From positions 1 through 10,731 of the forward strand of contig JAZUPA010000206.1 in NCBI GenBank assembly GCA_045604945.1: a DNA stretch of 10,731 nucleotides, given 5' to 3'. The notes beneath the pieces were generated by a model. That model was given only the letters and a program-made list of their open reading frames with translations. It was not told the origin of the DNA and did no database searches. Each line of letters opens with the position of its first letter. Positions within the stretch are counted from its first letter, which is position 1. Shown piece by piece: positions 1-6,260 of this stretch. This stretch comes from JAISGQ01 sp045604945. GTDB taxonomy: Bacteria > Bacillota > Clostridia > Oscillospirales > Acutalibacteraceae. The position numbers and the translations under genes were made by a program.

Positions 1-474
1 TCCGGCTCCTACTTTGTAAACGCTCGTTGGCTCGGCGGTATGCTCACCAACTTTGTTACCATCCGCAGAAGAATTGAGAGACTCAACCAGCTTCTCAAGA
101 TGTCCACAGACGGTACCTTTGATCTCCTTCCCAAGAAGGAAGTTATCAAGCTCAACCTCGAGATCGAGAGACTCCAGAAGTTCCTCGGCGGCATCCAGGA
201 GATGAAGAAGCTCCCCGGCGCTCTCTTTATCGTTGACCCCCGTAAGGAGAAGATCGCTGTTGCTGAAGCTAAGAAGCTCGGCATCCCCGTTGTCGCAATC
301 GTCGACACCAACTGCGATCCCGATGATATCGACTATGTAATCCCCGGCAACGATGACGCTATCCGTGCTGTCAAGCTCATCGCTTCCGCTATGGCAAGTG
401 CTGTTATCGAAGGCAGACAGGGCGCAGAGACTGCTGCTCCCGAGGCTGATGCAGAGGCACCTGCTGCTGAATAA
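1..474 (+). CDS. rpsB: 30S ribosomal protein S2, 3' part (5' end outside window)
   Basis: S2 binds 16S rRNA late in small-subunit assembly, at the head-body junction, and is needed to recruit S1-like functions. The reading frame is open from base 1 and gives 157 residues, so about the first 100 residues of the usual ~250 are missing. The visible part opens with the family-typical NARWLGGMLTNF and carries the S2 core motif DPRKEKIAVAEAKKLGIP, followed by VDTNCDPDDIDYVIPGNDDA and AIRAVKLIASAM. The C-terminus ends in an Ala/Glu-rich acidic tail (AETAAPEADAEAPAAE), a variable region in this family. Codon use is strongly biased (GCT, AAG, CTC, ATC), as expected of a highly expressed gene. The stop TAA lies 23 nt before tsf, the classical rpsB-tsf operon pair. 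Confidence 0.97.
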   Translation, partial: SGSYFVNARWLGGMLTNFVTIRRRIERLNQLLKMSTDGTFDLLPKKEVIKLNLEIERLQKFLGGIQEMKKLPGALFIVDPRKEKIAVAEAKKLGIPVVAIVDTNCDPDDIDYVIPGNDDAIRAVKLIASAMASAVIEGRQGAETAAPEADAEAPAAE

Positions 475-497
475 TTAAAATTTAGGAGGAAAATAAA

Positions 498-1424
498 ATG
501 GCTTTTACCGCTAAAGACGTTGCTGCTCTGAGAGAAAAGACCGGTTGCGGCATGATGGACTGCAAGAAGGCTCTTACCGAGACTGACGGCGATATGGAGA
601 AGGCAATCGATTTCCTTCGTGAGAAGGGTCTTGCAGCTGCAGCTAAGAAGGCAAGCAGAATTGCTGCTGAAGGTACCGTTTACACCGCTTCTGAGAACGG
701 CGTTGCTGTTGTCATCGAAGTAAACGCTGAGACCGACTTCGTTGCTAAGAACGTTGACTTCATGGACTTTGTTGCTCTTTGCGCAAAGACCGTTATCGCT
801 GAGAATCCTGCTGACGTTGAGGCTCTCCTCGCTGTCAAGGCTTTCGGCACTGAGAACACCGTTCAGGAAGTTCTCACCGAGAAGATCCAGACCATCGGCG
901 AAAACATCAAGATCCGTCGTTTCGTAAGATACGAGGGCATCACCGACACTTATGTACATGCAGGCGGCAAGATCGGTGTTCTCACCAAGTTTGCTACCTC
1001 CGCTGAGATCGCTGCAAAGCCTGAGTTCGCTGAGTTTGCTCACAACATCAGCATGCAGATCGCTGCTCTCAACCCCCTCTACCTCAACGACGCTGCAGTT
1101 CCTGCTGACGTTATTGAGAAGGAGAAGGAGATCGCTACCGAGCAGCTCAAGAACGATCCCAAGAATGCTAACAAGCCCGCTAACATCATCGAGAAGATCG
1201 TTGCAGGTAAGATCGGCAAGTACTTTGAGGAAGTCTGCCTCGTAAACCAGGTTTACGTTATCGACTCCGACCTTAAGGTCAGCCAGTATGTTGCTAACAC
1301 CGCTAAGGCACTCGGCGGCGAAATCGCTATCGAGAGCTTTGTCCGCTTCGAGAAGGGCGAAGGCCTCCAGAAGAGAGAAGACGACTTTGCTGCTGAAGTA
1401 GCAAAGATGGCAGGCACCAACTAA
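498..1424 (+). CDS. tsf: Translation elongation factor Ts
   Basis: EF-Ts is the nucleotide exchange factor that releases GDP from EF-Tu. The 308-residue product has the expected order: an N-terminal UBA-like domain (about 1-55, with LREKTGCGMMDCKKAL), then the core with the EF-Tu-contacting motif TDFVAKN at residues 79-85, and the later signature KIGVLTKFA. A length of about 300 is normal for the family. The start is set by AGGAGG at 484-489, 8 nt before ATG. It shares the extreme codon bias of rpsB and is almost certainly co-transcribed with it. A strong hairpin terminator follows within 40 nt, so pyrH and frr, which follow tsf in many Bacillota, are not in this transcript. Confidence 0.98.
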   Translation: MAFTAKDVAALREKTGCGMMDCKKALTETDGDMEKAIDFLREKGLAAAAKKASRIAAEGTVYTASENGVAVVIEVNAETDFVAKNVDFMDFVALCAKTVIAENPADVEALLAVKAFGTENTVQEVLTEKIQTIGENIKIRRFVRYEGITDTYVHAGGKIGVLTKFATSAEIAAKPEFAEFAHNISMQIAALNPLYLNDAAVPADVIEKEKEIATEQLKNDPKNANKPANIIEKIVAGKIGKYFEEVCLVNQVYVIDSDLKVSQYVANTAKALGGEIAIESFVRFEKGEGLQKREDDFAAEVAKMAGTN

Positions 1425-1458
1425 TCCTGACTGCTTAATAAGTAAATGCAAATAATTG

Positions 1459-1505
1459 TATCGTCCGAATTCCTTTGCAATGGGATTCGGACGATATTTT
1501 ATTTT
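1459..1505 (+). terminator. Intrinsic terminator of rpsB-tsf
   Basis: The 15-base arms 1459-1473 and 1482-1496 pair with one mismatch (TATCGTCCGAATTCC against GGGATTCGGACGATA). The loop has 8 nt, and a T-rich tract ATTTTATTTTG follows. It begins 34 nt after the tsf stop codon and lies before the promoter of the next gene. Confidence 0.93.
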
Positions 1506-1514
1506 GTCGGGCAC

Positions 1515-1542
1515 TTGTCATTCATCTGAAATCTGCTATAAT
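1515..1542 (+). promoter_or_regulatory. Extended -10, sigma-A-type promoter for the L,D-transpeptidase gene
   Basis: A -35-like TTGTCA at 1515-1520 and a perfect TATAAT at 1537-1542 are separated by 16 nt. A TG at 1534-1535 gives the TGN extended -10 form common in Gram-positive bacteria. The site lies between the tsf terminator and the next start codon, so it would give a short leader of about 30 nt and a monocistronic transcript. Confidence 0.75.
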
Positions 1543-1580
1543 AATAAAGATAAACATTATGGTATAAGGAGAGTTCTGAT

Positions 1581-3134
1581 ATGTCTGTTATCAAGAGGGT
1601 TACAGCATTACTGCTTGTTCTGGTTTTATTCGTCTCACTCTTCCCCATCGACGTATTCGCTGCTTCATATGATACCGTAAAGGTCACCGGCAGCACCGTT
1701 AATGTGCGTAAGGGCGCAGGCACATCCTACTCTGTTATCGGAGCCGTCAAACGAAATCAGACCTTTACATATCTTGGAAGCAAAAAGGATTCTTCGGGAC
1801 GTACATGGTATAAAATCCAGTACACCTCCACTAAAACCGCCTGGATAACCAGTCAGTACTCGAAGCTTATAAAAGGTACTTCTTCCACTACCACAACAAC
1901 CACCGCATCTGCTTCGACCACAAAGGTTAAAATAACCGGAAACCCTGTCAATATTCGAAGCGGTGCAGGAATGTCATATTCCATCATCGGCTCGGTAAAG
2001 AAAAATCAGACCTTTACTTACCTCGGCAGCAAGAAAGCCAGCAACGGTCGTGTATGGTATAAAATTCAGTACTCCTCTTCAAAAACAGGCTGGGTCACCA
2101 GTCAGTTTGCCACCCTTATAAAGGTTTCAGGCACAACGATACCTGTAACCACTACAACCACTACTGCAGTTACAACAACCACCTCCGCAGCAACCACTGT
2201 CACCACTCAGCCAACTACGCAGTCTACTGCTGCTGTCAGTTCAACAGACGCAACTACCATCACTACGGTTTCCACCACTGTTTCTTCAGAATCAACTACA
2301 GTTACAACCACTACCACAACTCAGCCTACAACCGCTTCAACCACGGTTGCCGTTAATCCCAGCTATAATTACACCCTCTCCAAAGGCAGTAAAGGCACCA
2401 AAGTAAAGCAGCTGCAGAACCGTCTTAAAACCCTTGGATATATCTCCGAGGCGGCAGATGGCGATTTTGGCAATAACACAAAGAAGGCTGTTGAAACATT
2501 CCAGCGAGTTGCAAACCTTACTGTTAACGGTATTGCAGATCCCATTACCCTGACAGTGCTCTATTCAAGCAGCGCTCCTTATGCACAGAAAACCTCAAAC
2601 CACGTCGATGTTCTCAATCCCGACTATGAGGATAATTACTATATAATCGTCTACAGAGACAACTGCAAAGTTCTTGTTCTCGGCAAAGATGCCTACGGCA
2701 AATATAACCAGACAGTCAAGTGCTTTACCTGTTCCGTTGGTGCCACAGGTCACAAAACTCCTACCGGGGTCTACGCAATAGACAAGCGCTACAGGTGGCG
2801 TTATCTGTTCAATGATGTATACGGTCAGTATGCAGTTCGCTTCTACGGCAATTATCTCTTCCACTCTGTACCCTATCTTTCGCAGTCTGCCAGCACCCTT
2901 AAAACCGCTGAGTTTGCAAAGCTGGGCTCCCCCGCTTCTCTCGGCTGTGTACGACTTTGTGTCCGCGATGCCAAGTGGATTTATGACAACGCATCAAACG
3001 GTACTCAGGTTCGCGTGCTTTCAGGCAAAAACTGCAGCGTCCAGACTGAAGCAATTCCTGCTCTCAATACTGCAGCAGCATATAAGGGCTGGGATCCTAC
3101 CGATCCTGATGTAAAGAATCCTTACAACAAATGA
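1581..3134 (+). CDS. Exported L,D-transpeptidase (YkuD) with two SH3b domains, Thr-rich linker and PG-binding domain
   Basis: This is a predicted cell-wall enzyme that makes L,D cross-links in peptidoglycan, acting outside the membrane. The 517-residue product has a signal peptide (hydrophobic core about 8-22, likely cleavage after VFA, residue 27). Two bacterial SH3 domains follow (about 33-98 and 116-181), then a Thr-rich linker (185-257). A peptidoglycan_binding_1 domain comes next (about 265-328, with KVKQLQNRLKTLGY and DGDFGNNTKKAVETFQ). The YkuD domain (about 350-482) has His428 in YLFHSVPY and the catalytic Cys456 in SLGCVRL. The tail carries GWDPTDPDVKNPY. RBS AAGGAGA at 1566-1572 sets the start. 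Three domains can bind wall, so it is probably held in the envelope. It has its own promoter and terminator. Five further Cys residues (362, 381, 384, 460, 485) are more than the single one the chemistry needs. The class is secure; the exact substrate and cross-link type are inferred. Confidence 0.93.
   Translation: MSVIKRVTALLLVLVLFVSLFPIDVFAASYDTVKVTGSTVNVRKGAGTSYSVIGAVKRNQTFTYLGSKKDSSGRTWYKIQYTSTKTAWITSQYSKLIKGTSSTTTTTTASASTTKVKITGNPVNIRSGAGMSYSIIGSVKKNQTFTYLGSKKASNGRVWYKIQYSSSKTGWVTSQFATLIKVSGTTIPVTTTTTTAVTTTTSAATTVTTQPTTQSTAAVSSTDATTITTVSTTVSSESTTVTTTTTTQPTTASTTVAVNPSYNYTLSKGSKGTKVKQLQNRLKTLGYISEAADGDFGNNTKKAVETFQRVANLTVNGIADPITLTVLYSSSAPYAQKTSNHVDVLNPDYEDNYYIIVYRDNCKVLVLGKDAYGKYNQTVKCFTCSVGATGHKTPTGVYAIDKRYRWRYLFNDVYGQYAVRFYGNYLFHSVPYLSQSASTLKTAEFAKLGSPASLGCVRLCVRDAKWIYDNASNGTQVRVLSGKNCSVQTEAIPALNTAAAYKGWDPTDPDVKNPYNK
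1677..2123 (+). repeat. Tandem duplication of an SH3b-coding unit
   Basis: Residues 33-98 (bases 1677-1874) and 116-181 (bases 1926-2123) of the L,D-transpeptidase are two copies of one 66-residue unit. They align without gaps and match at 47 of 66 positions by direct count (71%). Shared blocks include NQTFTYLGSKK and WYKIQY. A 17-residue Ser/Thr-rich spacer separates them. The DNA copies have diverged at many third positions, so the duplication is not recent. Confidence 0.9.
2133..2351 (+). repeat. Low-complexity Thr-rich linker coding region
   Basis: Residues 185-257 of the L,D-transpeptidase contain 38 Thr in 73 residues, with two runs of six, plus Ser, Ala, Val, Gln and Pro. ACA, ACC, ACT and ACG codons are mixed, so it is not a simple DNA microsatellite. 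It most likely acts as a flexible or glycosylated spacer between the SH3b pair and the wall-binding and catalytic domains. Confidence 0.85.
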
Positions 3135-3136
3135 TA

Positions 3137-3174
3137 AAACGAGCTTCCTGCACTTCATTGCAGGAAGCTCGTTT
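3137..3174. terminator. Bidirectional intrinsic terminator between convergent genes
   Basis: Perfect 16-base arms (3137-3152 and 3159-3174, AAACGAGCTTCCTGCA and its complement) enclose a 6-nt loop. Reading right it ends CGTTTCTTCTG just after the L,D-transpeptidase stop. Reading left it ends CGTTTTATC, 18 nt past the stop of the zinc-ribbon gene. It can therefore stop both transcripts. Confidence 0.92.
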
Positions 3175-3191
3175 CTTCTGTCTATAAAATT

Positions 3192-3716
3192 TCAGATAAA
3201 AAACAAAAACACAATAAATGCTATGCCGCCAAGAACATATAATGTGTCCAGAACCTGCGTAAAAACAATAGCAAATCTTGATGGCTCAATTTCATTCTTT
3301 AAAAACAGCTGTTCAAAAAAATACAGTGATTTTGTTATTGCCCAATATTGATTCGGATAAAAGCTGCCAAAGAATACTAACAGCATAATTAATATAAGTA
3401 TTATTCCGCCTATGTAAAGTATTAAAGTAAAATGTTCATTTTCTGAATTGATGATGTATTTGTGGAAGAACATAATAATCAGCAAACCGATCATTACCAG
3501 CACAGAGCCGATGCCTACTGTTTTACGCCATCCATCTACAGGAATGACATAGTCACAGTCGATTATCCCTCCTGCTGTTTCCGAAATCCGTTTTGCTGTT
3601 TCTTTATTTACCGGTCCGCTAAGTTCGGCTTCGCATTCTTCGCAAACCTTATCATTGACACTGTATATGATTCCGCAATTCTCACATACCTTTACCATCA
3701 TTTTTTTATTTTTCAT
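3192..3716 (-). CDS. Hypothetical zinc-ribbon protein with three predicted membrane segments
   Basis: I do not recognise a family. The 174-residue product begins with a short zinc ribbon (Cys11, Cys14, Cys25, Cys28: CENCG and CEEC, ten residues apart). A charged stretch (about 30-65) follows, then hydrophobic segments at about 68-87, 95-117 and 153-174. The last ends exactly at the C-terminus (GGIAFIVFLFFI). Thus the ribbon and linker lie on one side of the membrane with a three-pass anchor. The start is set by GGAGG at 3724-3728, 7 nt before ATG; Met6 and Met7 are less well placed. The gene is visibly AT-rich: bases 3301-3420 contain 35 G+C of 120 (29%), against 31 of 60 in topA at 6541-6600. 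That may mean recent acquisition or simply the base use of membrane proteins. It has its own likely promoter and a shared terminator, so it looks monocistronic. It is convergent with the L,D-transpeptidase. Confidence 0.8.
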   Translation of the reverse strand: MKNKKMMVKVCENCGIIYSVNDKVCEECEAELSGPVNKETAKRISETAGGIIDCDYVIPVDGWRKTVGIGSVLVMIGLLIIMFFHKYIINSENEHFTLILYIGGIILILIMLLVFFGSFYPNQYWAITKSLYFFEQLFLKNEIEPSRFAIVFTQVLDTLYVLGGIAFIVFLFFI

Positions 3717-3763
3717 ACTCTGTCCTCCAATATGCTTTATTAATATATAATCTATTACTTTTT

Positions 3764-3792
3764 AATGTATCACAATCACAACGGATTGTCAA
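3764..3792 (-). promoter_or_regulatory. Probable sigma-A-type promoter for the zinc-ribbon gene
   Basis: On the minus strand a perfect TTGACA (3787-3792) and TACATT (3764-3769, four of six matches to TATAAT) are 17 nt apart. A TG one base before the -10 gives an extended form. The leader to the ATG at 3716 would be roughly 40 nt. It overlaps the small ORF at 3776-3862. Confidence 0.6.
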
Positions 3793-3862
3793 TAAAGCTC
3801 GAATAATCATATTTTGCTGTTTGCCCTGTTTCTGCCAATTCTTCAATCTCCAACACTCTCAT
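3776..3862 (-). CDS. Possible 28-codon small ORF, function unknown
   Basis: On the minus strand an ATG at 3862 opens a 28-residue ORF ending in TGA. It is preceded by AAGGGG, 7-8 nt upstream, a usable ribosome binding site. The peptide is acidic and begins MRVLEIEELAETG. It follows the plsX terminator, so it could be read only from leak-through or an unseen promoter. Its 3' half overlaps the likely promoter of the zinc-ribbon gene (TTGACA falls in the codons for Ile-Asp-Asn). It may be a real small protein, a decayed gene fragment or chance. Nothing in it suggests a known family. Confidence 0.2.
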   Translation of the reverse strand: MRVLEIEELAETGQTAKYDYSSFIDNPL

Positions 3863-3882
3863 AAGTACACCCCTTATACAGA

Positions 3883-3916
3883 AACGACGCCTTTGGCTAT
3901 CGCCAAAAGCGTCGTT
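3883..3916 (-). terminator. Hairpin terminator after plsX
   Basis: The 15-base arms 3883-3897 and 3902-3916 pair with a single G-T mismatch around a 4-nt loop. The hairpin starts 5 nt after the plsX stop. On the minus strand the T tract is short (GTTTCTGT). On the plus strand it is followed by ATTTTTTATT, so it would also block transcription coming the other way. Confidence 0.82.
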
Positions 3917-3921
3917 ATTTT

Positions 3922-4935
3922 TTATTCAGCCTCAGACTCGTCCTTGCCTGCACTGACCGCCGCAGTGATATCGTCGATAGCTCCTGACTTGATGAAGTCG
4001 ATAAGCTGACCGATTGCATTGCACATGGTCTTTGCCTTGCTGCTGCCGTGAGCCTTGAATACGGGCTTCTGAACTCCGAGGAAGGGTGCTCCGCCGTACT
4101 CATTATAGTCGATTTCCTTCTTCATTGCCTTCATCTCTTTAAGAACAAGAGCTGCACCGAGCTTTGTCTTGAGATTCTTTGAAAAGACGCCTTTTATCTT
4201 GCCAAGCAGCGCACCTGCAACACCCTCATACATCTTGAGGATAATGTTGCCTGTAAAGCCGTCGCATACTATTACATCACAGCCGTCGTTGGGAATATCG
4301 CGTGCCTCAACATTACCGACAAAGTTGATGCCCTCAAGGTTCTTGAGGATAGGGAATGTAGCGGTTCTCAGTTCATCGCCCTTGGTGTCCTCAGTACCGA
4401 CATTTGCAAGACCGACTCTGGGGTTTGAAACGCCCATAACCTTATCCATGTAAACAGAGCCCATCTGCGCAAACTGCTTGAGCATTTCTGGACGGCAGTC
4501 AGCGTTAGCACCGCTGTCTATAAGCATAACCATACCGTTAGCCTTGGGCATAACAGGACCGAGAGCAGGACGCTTGATGCCCTTGATTCTCTTTACGATA
4601 AGAGTTGCTCCCATGAGAAGCGCACCGGTGCTGCCTGCACTGACAAAGCCATCTGCCTGACCTTCGGACAAAAGTCTCAGACCTACTGCCATTGAGCAAT
4701 TCTTCTTGCTCTTGGTGATCTCTCTGGGATGCTCTTCCATGGAAATAACATCGGGAGCATCAACAATTGTCATATTTTTAAGAGAAATCTTATTTTCCTT
4801 GGATACTTTTCTGATATCCTCTTCGCTGCCTGTCAGTACGATTTCAACGCCGTACTTCTCAACAGCCATTTCACAGCCCTTGAGTATTTCAAGAGGTGCA
4901 TTATCTCCACCATAAGCATCAACTATGATTTTCAT
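3922..4935 (-). CDS. plsX: Phosphate acyltransferase PlsX
   Basis: PlsX converts acyl-ACP and inorganic phosphate to acyl-phosphate, the acyl donor for PlsY in phosphatidic acid synthesis. It acts at the inner face of the membrane. From ATG 4935 the product has 337 residues, the usual length. Family motifs run in order: MKIIVDAYGGDNAP (1-14), DGFVSAGSTGALL (95-107), LIDSGANADCRPE (138-150), VGLANVGTE (174-182) and GNVEARDI with CDVIVCDGFTGNIILK (207-234). The frame stays open to a TTG at 4950, but that TTG lies on the ribosome binding site itself (GGAGG 4943-4947), and the canonical N-terminus begins at 4935. Only 2 nt separate the start from the trmFO stop, so coupling is likely. It is the last gene of the minus-strand cluster. 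The usual lipid partners acpP, fapR, rpmF and fab genes are absent from the window. Confidence 0.96.
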   Translation of the reverse strand: MKIIVDAYGGDNAPLEILKGCEMAVEKYGVEIVLTGSEEDIRKVSKENKISLKNMTIVDAPDVISMEEHPREITKSKKNCSMAVGLRLLSEGQADGFVSAGSTGALLMGATLIVKRIKGIKRPALGPVMPKANGMVMLIDSGANADCRPEMLKQFAQMGSVYMDKVMGVSNPRVGLANVGTEDTKGDELRTATFPILKNLEGINFVGNVEARDIPNDGCDVIVCDGFTGNIILKMYEGVAGALLGKIKGVFSKNLKTKLGAALVLKEMKAMKKEIDYNEYGGAPFLGVQKPVFKAHGSSKAKTMCNAIGQLIDFIKSGAIDDITAAVSAGKDESEAE

Positions 4936-4937
4936 TT

Positions 4938-6260
4938 TTATTCCTCCCAATTTTTCATGGTTTCTTCCAGAGCCCTGAGTCCGCGCTCGCTGAGTGCAGC
5001 ATAGCGTTCTCGTTTATCTCTGATTTTCGGCTCAATAGGCGGCAGAACTCCAAAATTCGCACCCATAGGCTGAAAATCACTTATCGTTTCATCTGATATG
5101 TACTGAGAGAGAGAGCCAAGCATGGTAACCCTGTCAAGTACAACCGTTTTCTTACCCTGCAGTCTTCTGACTGCATTTATTCCTGCAAGGAGACCCGAGC
5201 CTGCAGATTCCATATATCCTTCAACGCCGGTTATCTGTCCTGCAAAGAAGATTCGGTTATCCTTCCTGAGGGAATAATCAGCATCAAGCAGTCTCGGAGA
5301 ATCAAGGAAAGTGTTTCTGTGCATTACTCCGTAGCGAACAAATTCTGCATTTCTCAGCGCAGGAATCATGGAGAAAACTCTCTTCTGCTCCCCGAATTTC
5401 AGGTTTGTCTGAAATCCTACAAGATTGAACATTGTACCATCAGCATTTTCTCTCCTGAGCTGGAGATTTGCCCAGGGACGATGCCCTGTTCTGGGGTCAC
5501 GAAGTCCTACGGGTTTCATGGGACCGAAACGAAGTGTATTCTCCCCTCGTGAAGCAAGCACTTCTACGGGCATACATCCTTCGTAAACCGGCATTTCCTT
5601 ATCAGCATCGTGGAGCAGTGCTCTTTCTGCTTTAAGAAGTTCAGATACGAATTCTTCATACTCTGCCTTGTTCATGGGACAGTTTATATAATCGTCTTCA
5701 CCGCCCCGGTCGTATCGCGAAGCAGCAAAGGCAAAATCCATATCAATGCTGTCAGCGGCAACTATAGGTGCTGCGGCATCGTAGAAGTTAAGATACGGCC
5801 GACCGCACATTTTTCCGATGGATTCGCTGAAAGCATCGCTTGTAAGAGGTCCAGTGGCTATGACAACAATGCCTTCTTCAGGGATTTCGGTCATCTCCAT
5901 TTCGACAACCTCTATCAAGCTGTTTTCCTTTATAGCCTTGGTTACACCTTCGGAGAAAAGATCTCTGTCCACCGCCAGCGCACCGCCTGCTGCAACGCTG
6001 CAGGAATCGGCAACCGAGAGAAGCAGACTTCCCAAGCGGCGCATTTCTTCCTTCATAAGACCTGCTGCGCTGTCGATTCGGTTTGCTTTGAAGGAGTTTG
6101 AGCAGACAAGCTCTGCAAAAAGAGGACTTTTATGTGCAGGCGTGTATTTCTTCCCCTTCATTTCAACAAGGCGAACCTTTACTCCTCTTTTTGCTATCTG
6201 CCATGCAGCCTCGCAGCCTGCAAGACCTGCTCCGATCACTGTTATCTGAGCATTATTCAC
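4938..6260 (-). CDS. trmFO: Folate- and FAD-dependent tRNA uracil-54 methyltransferase TrmFO
   Basis: TrmFO makes 5-methyluridine at position 54 of the tRNA T-loop, using methylene-tetrahydrofolate as carbon donor and FAD/NAD(P)H as reductant. The 440-residue product has normal length. It opens with the FAD-binding VIGAGLAGCEAAW (8-20). It carries the two cysteines expected for catalysis: Cys53 in ELVCSNSFKAN and Cys229 in YEGCMPVE. It ends with the FAD-contacting FFAGQITGVEGYMESAGSG. The start is GTG at 6258-6260, supported by GGAGG at 6270-6274, 9 nt upstream. The only nearby ATG (6251-6253) is out of frame. The start overlaps the end of topA by 8 nt, which suggests translational coupling. 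The topA-trmFO pair is a known Bacillota arrangement. The 3' end carries the plsX ribosome binding site. Confidence 0.96.
   Translation of the reverse strand: MNNAQITVIGAGLAGCEAAWQIAKRGVKVRLVEMKGKKYTPAHKSPLFAELVCSNSFKANRIDSAAGLMKEEMRRLGSLLLSVADSCSVAAGGALAVDRDLFSEGVTKAIKENSLIEVVEMEMTEIPEEGIVVIATGPLTSDAFSESIGKMCGRPYLNFYDAAAPIVAADSIDMDFAFAASRYDRGGEDDYINCPMNKAEYEEFVSELLKAERALLHDADKEMPVYEGCMPVEVLASRGENTLRFGPMKPVGLRDPRTGHRPWANLQLRRENADGTMFNLVGFQTNLKFGEQKRVFSMIPALRNAEFVRYGVMHRNTFLDSPRLLDADYSLRKDNRIFFAGQITGVEGYMESAGSGLLAGINAVRRLQGKKTVVLDRVTMLGSLSQYISDETISDFQPMGANFGVLPPIEPKIRDKRERYAALSERGLRALEETMKNWEE

Noticed and set aside
333..1514. A 393-codon open frame on the minus strand opposite rpsB and tsf
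   Set aside because: It is antisense to two certain, highly expressed genes. Their biased codons leave few stops on the opposite strand. It runs through the tsf terminator and has no recognisable domain.
2133..2351. Possible DNA tandem repeat or microsatellite
   Set aside because: The repetition is at the protein level only. Thr codons are mixed and interrupted, so no fixed DNA unit repeats.
4936..4950. Upstream TTG start for plsX
   Set aside because: It lies in the ribosome binding site that serves the ATG at 4935, and the five added residues are not part of the family.
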